Below, piece by piece: positions 1 to 9,875 of a stretch of 64,000 bases of DNA (positions within the stretch are counted from its first letter, which is position 1; every line of letters begins with the position of its first letter). The notes under the pieces are model-generated. The model was given only the letters and a program-made list of their open reading frames with translations, made no database searches and was not told where the DNA came from. The translations under genes and the position numbers were made by a program. The stretch is from Aliihoeflea sp. 2WW (GTDB lineage Bacteria > Pseudomonadota > Alphaproteobacteria > Rhizobiales > Rhizobiaceae). The stretch is taken from positions 62,001 through 126,000 of the forward strand of contig NZ_AYOD01000001.1 of the NCBI RefSeq assembly GCF_000497755.1, given 5' to 3'.

Positions 1-158
1 GCTCGGCGCTCGACCGGCTGGCCGCGGCGTTGCGCGCGCTGCCGGTGCCGGTCATCGGGCGGATCGCCGATGGCGCTCTGCTGCTCGACTTGCGGTGCCT
101 GGAAGATGCGCCCCGCTTTATCGCCAATCTCCGGGGTCTTGCCGATGGGCTGGCTTGA
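1..158 (+). CDS. selA: L-seryl-tRNA(Sec) selenium transferase, C-terminal end (partial)
   Basis: Only the last 51 codons are in the window; the frame runs from base 3 to a TGA at 156-158. The tail contains PVPVIGR followed by GALLLDLR, which resembles the C-terminal small domain of SelA, the PLP enzyme that converts seryl-tRNA(Sec) to selenocysteyl-tRNA(Sec). The identification also rests on position, directly upstream of selB and the tRNA-Sec gene. The next gene starts 14 bases before this stop, so translation is probably coupled. The PLP lysine and main domain lie outside the window. Confidence 0.8.
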   Translation, partial: SALDRLAAALRALPVPVIGRIADGALLLDLRCLEDAPRFIANLRGLADGLA

Positions 159-918
159 CCGCTTCCGGCGCGTTTCGGAGCCGGAACGCGATCCGATGGA
201 CGAAGCACTTCGCTCGGCAAAAGAAGGTGACTTCCAGGCCGCACTCGCCATCTGGGAGCCACTGGCGCGGGCCGGCAATGCGCGCGCGCAAAACAACATC
301 GCCGCCTGCTTTTCCGGCGGTCACGGACTTGCGGAAAATCCCGAACTGGCCGCAAAATGGCTCAAGCTGTCCGCAGCGCAGGGCGATCCGGTCGGCCAGC
401 GCAATCTGGCGACGTTGCATTTTCGCGGCGAGGGGGTCGAACAGGACGAGGCGGAGGCGATGCGGCTCTATCGCCTCGCCGCCGATCAGGGCGACGCGAC
501 GGCGCAGGACATGTATTCCTGGATGCTTGCCGACCACGAGGACTACGCAGCATCGCTCGCCTATGCCGAGCGCGCTGCCGCGCAGGGCGTGGCGGCGTCG
601 ATGACGCGGATCGGCAACCTTCACCACAATGCACTCGGCGTCGAGCGCGATGCGGGCGTTGCCGCAGAATGGTGGCGCAAGGCTGCGATGCTGGGCGAGG
701 CGGACGGGCAGGCGATGCTCGGCGCGGCGCACATCACCGGTGCGGGCGTGCCCCGCGACCCGGTCGCCGCGCTTGTCTGGCTGCTGCGCGCGCGCGACGG
801 CGGCTCGAAGCTGGCGCACAACTTCATCCCCGCCGCAATTGCCGTTCTGTCGCCCGAGGAGCGCGAGGCGGCCAAGTTGCGCGCGGATCGCCCGTTGCTC
901 GACGAGGGCGAGGCATGA
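145..918 (+). CDS. Sel1-repeat (TPR-like) protein between selA and selB
   Basis: A 257-residue protein starting MGWLDRFRR. The ATG at 145 overlaps the selA stop, and an upstream in-frame ATG at 70 would lie deep inside selA and is not favoured. From about residue 30 it has roughly five Sel1-like repeats, with signatures such as [34 protein letters not shown] and [20 protein letters not shown]. No signal peptide or membrane segment is visible, so it is probably cytoplasmic. Sel1 repeats are alpha-helical scaffolds for protein contacts. Its stop overlaps the selB start as ATGA. Position suggests a link to selenoprotein synthesis or to the formate dehydrogenase genes usually nearby, but nothing in the sequence proves it. 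Confidence 0.85.
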   Translation: MGWLDRFRRVSEPERDPMDEALRSAKEGDFQAALAIWEPLARAGNARAQNNIAACFSGGHGLAENPELAAKWLKLSAAQGDPVGQRNLATLHFRGEGVEQDEAEAMRLYRLAADQGDATAQDMYSWMLADHEDYAASLAYAERAAAQGVAASMTRIGNLHHNALGVERDAGVAAEWWRKAAMLGEADGQAMLGAAHITGAGVPRDPVAALVWLLRARDGGSKLAHNFIPAAIAVLSPEEREAAKLRADRPLLDEGEA

Positions 919-2969
919 TCGTCGGCACGGCGGGCCATATCGACCACGGCAAGACGTCGCTCGTGCGTGCGCTGACGGGTGTCGAGACCGACCGGCTGAA
1001 GGAAGAAAAGGCGCGGGGCATCTCGATCGACCTTGGCTTCGCCTACCGCACGCTGGCGAACGGCGCGCGGATCGGCTTCATCGACGTGCCGGGCCATGAG
1101 CGCTTCATCCACACCATGCTGGCGGGCGCCGGAGGAATCGATTTCGCGCTGCTGGTGGTCGCGGCCGATGACGGCGTGATGCCGCAGACCCGCGAGCATC
1201 TGGCGATCCTCGATTTGCTCGGCGTCTCGCGCGGTATCGTCGCGATCACCAAGGCCGATCTTGCCGGCGAGGACCGGCTGCTCGCCGTCGAGATCGAGAT
1301 CGAGACGCTGCTCGCGGGAAGTTCGCTCGAGGGCGCGCACGTGCTGGCGGTTTCGAGCGCGACGGGGCTGCGGGTCGCCGAGCTCGAGGCAAGGCTGGCC
1401 GAGGCCGCGCTCGCCATCGGACGGCGCAATGCAGACGGCCGCTTTCGGTTGGCGGTCGACCGGGCCTTCACCATCCAGGGCGCTGGTACGGTGGTGACCG
1501 GGACGGTCCTTTCCGGCGAGATCGGCGTCGGGGATCAGGTCGTCGTCAGTCCGCGCGGGCTTCAGGCACGTGTGCGCTCGATCCACGCGCAGAACGAGAA
1601 GGCCGAGCGCGGCCGGGCGGGCGACCGCTGCGCGCTCAATCTGGCCGGCGAAGGGATCGGCCGCGATGCGGTCGCGCGGGGCGACATGGTCGTCGATCCG
1701 GGCCTGCATGCGCCGACGGCGCGGATCGACGCCGAACTGAGCATTCTCGCTGGCGAGCCGAAACCGATCGGCCAGTGGTTCCCCGTTCATCTGCACCATG
1801 CCTCCTGCGAGGTGCCCGCGCGCATCGTGCTCCTGCAGGATGCACCGATCGCGCCCGGAGGTCAGGCGATCGTCCAGCTTGTGCTGGACCGCCCGATTTC
1901 GGCGGCGGTGGGTGACCGCTTCGTCGTTCGCGACACGTCCGCCCGGCGCACGATCGGCGGCGGCCGGTTTCTCGATTTGCGCGCGCCTGCACGACGGCGG
2001 CGTTCGCCGGAGCGCCAGGCGCAGCTTGCCGCGCTCCTGCCGGCCGAACACGACGCATCGCTGCGCGCGCTTCTCGACACGCCACCCTTTTACGTTGATC
2101 TCGACGGGTTCGCGCGGGATCGGGCGATCGGCGGCGACGGAGTGGCCAGGCTTGCGGGCGACCTGATCCGCATTCCGCCGGACGTCGGCACGATGGCGAT
2201 GACGCCGGCGCGGTGGCTTCGCATACGGGATCGGTTGCTCGCCGATCTCGATGCCTATCATGCGGAAAATCCCGATCATCCGGGCATCGGCCTGGAACGA
2301 TTGCGCATGATGGGCGAGGCGCGCCTGCCGGCGCCCATGTTTCGGATGGTGCTGCAGAGCCTGCAGCGCAGAGGCGAGATTTCGCTCGACGGCGCATGGG
2401 TGCGCCGGGCGAGCCACGTCGCGCGGCTGTCGGAGGCGGACGAGGCGCTTTGGGCGCGGATCGAGCCGCTGCTCATCGGCGAACAGCGCTTCCGGCCGCC
2501 GCGGACGCGCGATCTCGCCAATATATTCGCGGTTTCCGAGGCCGACATGCGCCAACTCCTGAAGCGCGCGAGCCGAATGGGACGCGTGCACGAAATCGCC
2601 CATGACAGCTTCTTTGCGCGAAGTGTCGTTTCGCAGATCGTCGCAATCCTTCAGGATGTCGCCGCCGGCAAGCCCAAGGGCGAGTTTGTCGCCGCCGACC
2701 TGCGCGATCGGTTGGAAAACGGGCGCAAGGTGTCTATTGAGATTCTGGAGTTTTTCGACCGGCACGGTCTCACGCTGCGGCGCGGTGACCTGCGCCGCCT
2801 GAATCCGCATCGGCTCGACCTGTTCGGTCCCGCGCCCGATGCAAGTGACAAAGGAAGAGAATCGTCCCCGGTGGGGCGTCCGGACTTCAAATCCGGGTGG
2901 GGCCGTGAGACGGTCCCTGGTGGGTTCGACTCCCACTCTCCTCCGCCAGCTTCCCGGAAGATTTCATGA
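915..2969 (+). CDS. selB: Selenocysteine-specific elongation factor, frame open through selC
   Basis: SelB is the EF-Tu-like GTPase that carries Sec-tRNA(Sec) to the ribosome at UGA codons followed by a SECIS hairpin. The N-terminus carries the G1 motif GHIDHGKTS, then [11 protein letters not shown] (G3) and ITKAD (G4). EF-Tu-like beta-barrel domains follow, then a C-terminal winged-helix region that normally binds SECIS RNA. Family-like sequence ends at [12 protein letters not shown], around base 2826. No in-frame stop follows it. The frame continues through the tRNA-Sec gene (2853-2948) to a TGA at 2967-2969, giving 684 residues and a tail of about 46 residues unlike SelB. The stop overlaps the next gene's ATG. 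The start overlaps the upstream stop (ATGA at 915-918). Confidence 0.95.
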   Translation: MIVGTAGHIDHGKTSLVRALTGVETDRLKEEKARGISIDLGFAYRTLANGARIGFIDVPGHERFIHTMLAGAGGIDFALLVVAADDGVMPQTREHLAILDLLGVSRGIVAITKADLAGEDRLLAVEIEIETLLAGSSLEGAHVLAVSSATGLRVAELEARLAEAALAIGRRNADGRFRLAVDRAFTIQGAGTVVTGTVLSGEIGVGDQVVVSPRGLQARVRSIHAQNEKAERGRAGDRCALNLAGEGIGRDAVARGDMVVDPGLHAPTARIDAELSILAGEPKPIGQWFPVHLHHASCEVPARIVLLQDAPIAPGGQAIVQLVLDRPISAAVGDRFVVRDTSARRTIGGGRFLDLRAPARRRRSPERQAQLAALLPAEHDASLRALLDTPPFYVDLDGFARDRAIGGDGVARLAGDLIRIPPDVGTMAMTPARWLRIRDRLLADLDAYHAENPDHPGIGLERLRMMGEARLPAPMFRMVLQSLQRRGEISLDGAWVRRASHVARLSEADEALWARIEPLLIGEQRFRPPRTRDLANIFAVSEADMRQLLKRASRMGRVHEIAHDSFFARSVVSQIVAILQDVAAGKPKGEFVAADLRDRLENGRKVSIEILEFFDRHGLTLRRGDLRRLNPHRLDLFGPAPDASDKGRESSPVGRPDFKSGWGRETVPGGFDSHSPPPASRKIS
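2853..2948 (+). tRNA. selC: tRNA-Sec (anticodon TCA)
   Basis: A 96-nt gene with the selenocysteine tRNA layout: an 8-bp acceptor arm (2853-2860 with 2937-2944), a 6-bp D stem around CGGT, an anticodon arm reading CTTCAAA in its loop (anticodon TCA, reads UGA), a long variable arm around GGGGCCGTGAGACGGTCCC, a 5-bp T arm around TTCGACT, then G73 and an encoded CCA. It lines up along its length with the E. coli selC pattern. One acceptor pair is an A-C mismatch (2856 with 2941). The gene lies inside the open selB frame on the same strand, and no separate promoter is obvious. Confidence 0.95.
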
Positions 2970-3436
2970 CGGCCAGGCAGACGCTTCTCGATGAACTCGG
3001 ACATGCGGCCAAGGCCTGCGAAGACGAGGAGGCCGAGTTCCGGCGCACGATGAACGCGCGTGTCGCGGCGCTTGCCGAAGCCCGCGCTTTCGCGCATCGC
3101 CGGATGAACATCATGCGCTCGCTGTTCGACACGGTGGCGCAGGCCGACGACGGCCCGGTCGCAGTCGCGGCGGCAGTCGCGGCATTGCGCAACCGGCTCG
3201 GCTGGCGGGAGGAGAGCGAGGCGCGCGACGAGGTTCTGGAACGCTACGGCGCGCTCGCTCTTGCCGCGTTCCATGCGACCCGCGAGGACGAGGCGTCCGT
3301 GGCACCGGACACGCCGGCGCCGGATGTCGGGGCGGCGCTGGCCGAATTCGAGGCGTGGTACGCTGAAGCGCGTGGAAAGCCTTTCTGGGTCCTGTTCGAG
3401 CACTACATGCCGGAGACGCAGCTTGTCGACTTCTGA
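2966..3436 (+). CDS. Uncharacterised protein downstream of selC
   Basis: A 156-residue protein that I do not recognise. The ATG at 2966 overlaps the selB frame stop, and a GGAAG Shine-Dalgarno site at 2955-2959 lies just after the 3' end of the tRNA, so it would survive tRNA processing. The first 60 or so residues are highly charged and look helical (DELGHAAKACEDEEAEF, then RAFAHRRMNIMRSLF). The C-terminus is aromatic (WVLFEHYMPETQLVDF). There is no signal peptide, membrane segment or metal motif. The next gene starts 14 bases before its stop, so the two are probably co-translated. A role tied to selenium or formate dehydrogenase is a guess from position. Confidence 0.75.
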   Translation: MTARQTLLDELGHAAKACEDEEAEFRRTMNARVAALAEARAFAHRRMNIMRSLFDTVAQADDGPVAVAAAVAALRNRLGWREESEARDEVLERYGALALAAFHATREDEASVAPDTPAPDVGAALAEFEAWYAEARGKPFWVLFEHYMPETQLVDF

Positions 3437-3809
3437 GCGTCACAGCCGCTTCGACGCCTGGCTCGCGGGCGAGTACGAACGGCGCGGCGACTTCACGGTG
3501 ATGGTCGTTCTCGTCGACATCGCGGAAACGCGCATCGACCTTCTGCGCTCGACCTACATGAACGTCATCGGCGACGAAACGCGCTGGGTGGAACTGCGCG
3601 AATTGCTTTCCGGTTCAGGCGCCGCCTGGAACGGCGCCGCCTTCTTTCCGGTCAGCGCGTTCTTCAACGGGCCGGTTCCGAACGACATCGCGCGGAGCGA
3701 ATTGCGCGATCTGGAGGACCGGTTGCGCGAAGACCGGCGCGTTCTGAACGAAGGGCACTTCTTCGATCGCAAGGGACGCCGTCTGAAGGTGGACGAACTC
3801 AAGCACTGA
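3423..3809 (+). CDS. Uncharacterised protein, partner of the preceding gene
   Basis: A 128-residue protein from a TTG at 3423 (MSTSERHSRFDAWLAGEYER), preceded by a GGAGA Shine-Dalgarno site seven or so bases upstream. Longer in-frame starts inside the upstream gene give arginine- and serine-rich nonsense and are rejected. The body looks like a soluble alpha/beta protein (TVMVVLVDIAETRIDLLRS) with a charged helical C-terminus (SELRDLEDRLREDRR). I recognise no family or motif. It overlaps the upstream gene by 14 bases and is the last gene of the selA-selB-selC cluster; the next gene is convergent. Confidence 0.75.
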   Translation: MSTSERHSRFDAWLAGEYERRGDFTVMVVLVDIAETRIDLLRSTYMNVIGDETRWVELRELLSGSGAAWNGAAFFPVSAFFNGPVPNDIARSELRDLEDRLREDRRVLNEGHFFDRKGRRLKVDELKH

Positions 3810-3842
3810 CGCCCTGGCGAATGGCGGCCTTTTTCGCGACGC

Positions 3843-4973
3843 CTATTTCAGTCGCATCAGGAGGCCGGCCATCAGGCGAGCGCGCTCGACCAGACTGTCG
3901 ATCTCGATGTGTTCGTTGAGCGTGTGAAGACCCGCGCCGCGAACGCCGATGGAATCGAGCGTCGGGATGCCGAGCGCGCCGGTGAAGTTGCCGTCCGAGC
4001 CGCCGCCGGCACTGGCGTGGGTCAGGTCGAAGCCGATGTCGGCGGCGACCTGGCGGCCGATCTCGTAGAGCGCCAGCGTGCCGGCGTCCGGTTCCCAGAC
4101 GGGACGGGTGACACCGCGGGTGACCTCGAAGCGGACGTCGTTCTCTTCGGTCGCCATGGCGAGCATCGCCTCGACGCCGCGATCGAGATCGTCCTGGCGC
4201 TTGGCCATGGAGAGCGCCTCGGCGTGGCATTCGGACGAGACGCAGTTGACCCACTGGCCGGCACGGATGACGCCGACGGAGAAGGTGCAGTCGTCGGTGG
4301 TCATCTTTTCGACCTGGAGCAGCTTCTTTGCCATCAGCGCGATGGCCGAGCGGCCTTCGCCGAGTGCCCAGCCGGCATGGCTGGGGCGGCCCTCGGTCTT
4401 CAGGTTGAAGCGCGCGATGGCGTAGCGGCCGGTCACCGCGCCGCCGTCGGGACGCGCGGGTTCGGGCACGAGAACGTATTTGTTCTTGCGCGCTTCCATC
4501 TCGATCAGCTCGCGCGTCGACGGCGTGCCGACTTCTTCGTCGGGCGTGAAGAGGACCGTGACCGGCAGCGGGCAGTCGATGGCGGCGAGCGCCAGTTGGC
4601 GGATCGCCTCGACGGCGACGAAATTGCCGCCCTTCATGTCCTGGATGCCAGGGCCGTAGGCTTTGTTGCCTTCGCGGCGGAAGGGAAGCTTTTCGAGCGT
4701 GCCGACCGGGTGGACGGTGTCGAGATGGCCGGAAATGAAGATGCCGGGCTTGCCGAAATCCTTGTGCGGAAAGCGCGCGCGCACCGAGCCGCCGAAGCCC
4801 ATGCGACCGGGAATGCGCTCGATCTCTGCGCCGGCAGCGGCGAGGTCGTAGCTGGCAAGGTCCATCATCCGGTCGACGGCGGCGGCATCGAAGGTCGGGC
4901 TTTCGCACTCGATCCAGGGCTTGAGGCCTTTCAGCATCGTGTCGGCGTCGAAGGGCAGGGCGTTGAGGTTCAT
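3843..4973 (-). CDS. M20 metallopeptidase, glutamate carboxypeptidase-like
   Basis: A 376-residue zinc-dependent hydrolase of the M20/CPG2 type, which removes C-terminal amino acids such as glutamate from peptides or N-acyl amino acids. Visible motifs are GHLDTVHP (first metal ligand), GPGIQDMKGG (bridging Asp), DEEVGTPS (catalytic Glu), LVPEPARPDGG (ligand), HASAGGGSDGNF in the lid region and LHTLNEHIEID (last His). I chose the ATG at 4973, with an AAGGTGA ribosome site upstream; a longer frame to 5039 adds unrelated residues across a hairpin repeat. It has no signal peptide and is therefore cytoplasmic. It is the last gene of a seven-gene minus-strand operon with a peptide ABC transporter. 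Confidence 0.9.
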   Translation of the reverse strand: MNLNALPFDADTMLKGLKPWIECESPTFDAAAVDRMMDLASYDLAAAGAEIERIPGRMGFGGSVRARFPHKDFGKPGIFISGHLDTVHPVGTLEKLPFRREGNKAYGPGIQDMKGGNFVAVEAIRQLALAAIDCPLPVTVLFTPDEEVGTPSTRELIEMEARKNKYVLVPEPARPDGGAVTGRYAIARFNLKTEGRPSHAGWALGEGRSAIALMAKKLLQVEKMTTDDCTFSVGVIRAGQWVNCVSSECHAEALSMAKRQDDLDRGVEAMLAMATEENDVRFEVTRGVTRPVWEPDAGTLALYEIGRQVAADIGFDLTHASAGGGSDGNFTGALGIPTLDSIGVRGAGLHTLNEHIEIDSLVERARLMAGLLMRLK

Positions 4974-5010
4974 GGGGTCACCTTGGGGCTGTAGGGTGGC
5001 TTTTTTTGAA

Positions 5011-5050
5011 GGGGACCCCCACCCTTTATCCCTCCCCACAAGGGGGAGGG
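5011..5050. repeat. Intergenic hairpin repeat between two M20 genes
   Basis: The stretch includes a perfect stem CCCTCCCC (5030-5037) with GGGGAGGG (5043-5050) and a five-base loop, preceded by ACCCCCACCCTTTAT. This wording resembles short palindromic repeats common between genes in Rhizobiales; that is from memory and only one copy is in this window. It sits between the stop of the upstream gene (5106) and the start of the downstream one (4973) in the operon, where it could protect or attenuate the transcript. Confidence 0.5.
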
Positions 5051-5105
5051 ACGGCGTCGGCGTCGCGCTTTTCCTTCCACGGGGGGAACGGCGGGGGTCT
5101 GCTGA

Positions 5106-6266
5106 CTAGAGCGGCAGGCGCTTTTCGATGATGCGGGCCATGACGCTGGCACCGACGGGCAGGATTGCGTCGTCGAAGATGAAGCCGGGATTGTGGACGG
5201 GGACATCGCCGCCATGGCCGATCGTGCAATAGGCGCCGGGGACGGCCTTGAGCATGTCGGCGAAGTCTTCCGAGCCCATTACCAGTTCGTTCTCATTGGT
5301 GATGTTGTCGACGCCGACGATATCGGAGGCGGCGTCGAGATAGGCGTCGGACAGCTTGTCGTCGTTCATGAGGACGGTGAAGATTTCACGCAGGTCGGGC
5401 TCGACCTCGATGCCGAACATCTTGGAATAGCCCTCGCACATGTCGCGGATGCGGGCGTGGATCAGCTCCTTCACCTCATCGTCGAAATAGCGGATCGTGC
5501 CGCAGATGACGGCCTTGTCGGGCACGACATTGTAGGCCGAGCCGGAATGGATTTGCGTGACCGACAGGACGGCCGGCTTCACGGCGGGCACGTTGCGGCT
5601 GACGATCGACTGCAGCGACTGCACGAGCGAGGTGACCGCGACGATCGGGTCCTTGGAATGGTGCGGCATCGCGCCATGGCTGCCGACGCCCTTGACGTAG
5701 ATATCGAAGAAGGTGGAGCCGGCCATGGCCGGTCCAGGCTTGACGCCGACCTTGTTCGGCGCGGCCAGCGGGTTGTTGTGCATGCCGTAGATCTCGTCAC
5801 ACGGAAACTTGTCGAAGAGGCCATCGGCGAGCATGGCGCGCGCGCCGCCGAGGCCTTCCTCGGCGGGCTGGAAGATGAAGACGGCCTTGCCGGAAAAGTC
5901 GCGCGTTTCGGCTAGGTAGCGCGCGGCGCCGAGCAGCATGGTCGTGTGGCCGTCATGGCCGCAGCCATGGAACTTGCCCGGCGCGGTCGAGCGCCAGGGG
6001 AGATTGGTCTCTTCGTCCATCGGCAGCGCGTCCATGTCCGCGCGAAGGCCGACCGCCCGCTCGCTGCCGCCCTTGCCCTGAAGCACGCCGACGACGCCGG
6101 TCTTGCCGAGCCCTGTATGGACCTCGATGCCCCAGGATTTCAGCTTTTCGGCGACGATCCCGGCGGTGCGCGTCTCCTCGAAGCCGATCTCGGGATTGGC
6201 GTGGAAGTCGCGCCGAATGGCGGTCAGTTCGTCGGCGTATTCGGCAATGCGTGGCAATGTCGGCAT
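5106..6266 (-). CDS. M20D amidohydrolase (hippurate/N-acyl amino acid hydrolase-like)
   Basis: A 386-residue M20D metalloenzyme. It has GLRADMDALP, the metal-binding HGCGHDGHT, FQPAEEG with the catalytic glutamate, GMHNNP, and a late GSEDFADML. Family members remove the acyl group from N-acyl amino acids (hippurate, N-acetyl amino acids, IAA conjugates); the exact substrate cannot be read from sequence. It has no signal peptide. It lies between the transporter ATPase (28-base gap) and a second M20 enzyme, which suggests intracellular processing of what the transporter brings in. Confidence 0.92.
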   Translation of the reverse strand: MPTLPRIAEYADELTAIRRDFHANPEIGFEETRTAGIVAEKLKSWGIEVHTGLGKTGVVGVLQGKGGSERAVGLRADMDALPMDEETNLPWRSTAPGKFHGCGHDGHTTMLLGAARYLAETRDFSGKAVFIFQPAEEGLGGARAMLADGLFDKFPCDEIYGMHNNPLAAPNKVGVKPGPAMAGSTFFDIYVKGVGSHGAMPHHSKDPIVAVTSLVQSLQSIVSRNVPAVKPAVLSVTQIHSGSAYNVVPDKAVICGTIRYFDDEVKELIHARIRDMCEGYSKMFGIEVEPDLREIFTVLMNDDKLSDAYLDAASDIVGVDNITNENELVMGSEDFADMLKAVPGAYCTIGHGGDVPVHNPGFIFDDAILPVGASVMARIIEKRLPL

Positions 6267-6294
6267 GTCGGTCTCCTTGGTGGGCTGGGGCGGG

Positions 6295-7968
<1,674 letters not shown>

Positions 7969-7971
7969 GGG

Positions 7972-8856
7972 TTACGCCTCCCGCTTCTTGAGGCGCGGAT
8001 CGAGAAGGTCGCGCGCGGTATCGCCGAGAAGGTTGATGGACAGGATGCACAGCGACAGCATCAGTCCCGGCCAGAAGATGAGTTCCGGCTTGATCTGGAA
8101 GAACAGGCGGCCCTCGGCCATGATGTTGCCCCAGGTGGGGATCTCGGTCGAAACGCCGGCGCCGAGGAAGGAAAGGATCGCTTCGGTCAGGATTGCCGAG
8201 GCGCAGATATAGGTGCCCTGCACGATGAGCGGGGCGAGCGTGTTCGGCATCAGGTGCTTCCACAATATCTTCGGCATGGACGAGCCGAGCGCTATGGCGG
8301 CTTCAACATAGGGCTCTTCGCGCGCCGACAGCACGACGGAGCGCACCAGCCGCACGACGCGCGGGATTTCGGGCAATGTGATCGCGAAGATGACCGACCA
8401 GATGCTCGGCCCGTTGAGCGCGACGAGTGCGATGGCGAGCAGGATCGACGGGATCGCCATCAGAGCGTCCATGACGCGCATGATAATGGCGTCGGCGAGG
8501 CGGAAGAAGCCTGAGACGAGGCCGATCAGCAGGCCGATGATGACCGAAACGATGGCCGCGCCGATGCCGATCAGGAGCGAGACCTGGCCGCCGACCATGA
8601 CCCGGGAGAAGAGATCGCGGCCATAGGGGTCGGTGCCGAGCCAGTAGGTTTCGCTCGGGCCCTTCAGGCGCTGCAGCGCGTCCATGCTCATCGGATTGTG
8701 CGGCACGTAGAGATAGGCCGACGCGGTGGCGATCACGATCAGGGCGAGCACGATGGCCGCGAGGATCGGGCCGAGGCCGAGGCGCCAGTTGCGCGGAAGC
8801 TGGATCGCGCCGAGCACGACCTGCATGGCGGAGGTCGGTTGCGGTTGAGCGGCCAT
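7972..8856 (-). CDS. Peptide ABC transporter permease, DppC type
   Basis: A 294-residue inner-membrane permease. The ATG at 8856 (MAAQPQPTSAM) overlaps the stop of the upstream permease as ATGA; a longer frame reaching 9435 is only a shadow. It has an N-terminal membrane segment (LGPILAAIVLALIVIATAS), the family phrase YWLGTDPYGRDLFSRV, and the EAA coupling-helix region EPYVEAAIALGSS that contacts the ATPase. It forms the channel with the DppB-type protein. Confidence 0.93.
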   Translation of the reverse strand: MAAQPQPTSAMQVVLGAIQLPRNWRLGLGPILAAIVLALIVIATASAYLYVPHNPMSMDALQRLKGPSETYWLGTDPYGRDLFSRVMVGGQVSLLIGIGAAIVSVIIGLLIGLVSGFFRLADAIIMRVMDALMAIPSILLAIALVALNGPSIWSVIFAITLPEIPRVVRLVRSVVLSAREEPYVEAAIALGSSMPKILWKHLMPNTLAPLIVQGTYICASAILTEAILSFLGAGVSTEIPTWGNIMAEGRLFFQIKPELIFWPGLMLSLCILSINLLGDTARDLLDPRLKKREA

Positions 8857-9797
8857 CAGTAGCGAATCCTCGGGTCGAAGAGCGTGTAGGAGAGATCGAT
8901 CAGCAGGTTGACGAAGACATAGATCGCGCTCGTCAGAAGGATCATCGCCTGGATGACGGGATAGTCGCGTGCCAGGATCGCGTCGACGGTGAGGCGGCCG
9001 ATGCCGGGGATGTTGAAGACGCTCTCCGTCACCACGACGCCGGAGATCAGGAGTGCGAAGCCGGTGCCGATGATGGTCATGATCGGAACGGCGGCGTTGC
9101 GCAGCGCATGGCGGAAGAGAACGATGTGCTCCTTCACGCCCTTGGCGCGCGCGGTGCGGACATAATCCTCCCCGAGCACTTCGAGCAGGCTCGCGCGGGT
9201 CATGCGGGCGATCAGCGCGACATAGATGGTGGCGAGCGTGAGGCAGGGCAGGACGGCGCGGGACAGGAAGCCCTGCACGCTTTCCGAAGGCGAGGTGTAG
9301 CCCTGGACCGGCAGCCAGCGCAGATCGATCGCGAAGAGCTTGATGAAGAGATAGCCGATGACGAAGACGGGGATGGAAAAGCCCAGAACCGAGAAGGACA
9401 TGACGGCGTAGTCGATCCAGGTCCGGTGCCGCCATGCAGCAAGGACGCCCAGCGGGACGGCGATCAGGACCGAGAGAAGGATCGTCAGCGTGCCGATCTG
9501 CAGCGTCGGCCAGATGCGCTGGCCGATGAGGCGCGTAACCGGCTGGTTCGAGATGATCGAGGTGCCGAGGTCGCCCTGCGCGAGCTGCCCGATCCAGGTG
9601 ACGAACTGGATGTGAAGCGGTTCGGCGAGGCCGAGGGACTCGCGAATACGCTCGAGTTGGGCGGGCGTCGCGGAGTCGCCGGCGATGATGGCGGCGGGGT
9701 CGCCCGGCGTCAGGCGCAAAAGCAGGAAGACGAAGATCGCGACGATCGCCATCACCGGAATGACGGCAAGGATGCGCCGGATGACATAGCCGAGCAT
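8856..9797 (-). CDS. Peptide ABC transporter permease, DppB type
   Basis: A 313-residue permease starting MLGYVIRRILAVIPV, with the usual first helix and the LRLTPGDPA motif after it. It shows about six membrane segments and the EAA-type sequence GEDYVRTARAKGVKE. It ends LSYTLFDPRIRY, typical for the DppB family. Its stop overlaps the DppC start by one base. A strong hairpin lies upstream, between it and the binding-protein gene. Confidence 0.95.
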   Translation of the reverse strand: MLGYVIRRILAVIPVMAIVAIFVFLLLRLTPGDPAAIIAGDSATPAQLERIRESLGLAEPLHIQFVTWIGQLAQGDLGTSIISNQPVTRLIGQRIWPTLQIGTLTILLSVLIAVPLGVLAAWRHRTWIDYAVMSFSVLGFSIPVFVIGYLFIKLFAIDLRWLPVQGYTSPSESVQGFLSRAVLPCLTLATIYVALIARMTRASLLEVLGEDYVRTARAKGVKEHIVLFRHALRNAAVPIMTIIGTGFALLISGVVVTESVFNIPGIGRLTVDAILARDYPVIQAMILLTSAIYVFVNLLIDLSYTLFDPRIRY

Positions 9798-9831
9798 GGG
9801 CTCAATGATCCTTCGGAAGCTGGAAAGCGAA

Positions 9832-9858
9832 GGCTCCCGGCGGCGTGCGCCGGGAGCC
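9832..9858 (-). promoter_or_regulatory. Intercistronic hairpin between binding protein and permeases
   Basis: A perfect 11-bp stem (9832-9842 with 9848-9858, GGCTCCCGGCG) with a five-base loop, and no T run after it in the direction of transcription. It sits between the binding-protein stop (9876) and the permease start (9797). Such hairpins often stabilise the upstream message so that the periplasmic binding protein is made in excess over the membrane parts. That role is inferred. Confidence 0.6.
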
Positions 9859-9875
9859 TGAAGCGGTTGCGGCCG

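Noticed and set aside
621-2936. 771-codon open frame on - opposite selB
   Set aside because: Shadow of selB; no domain and would also run antisense through tRNA-Sec.
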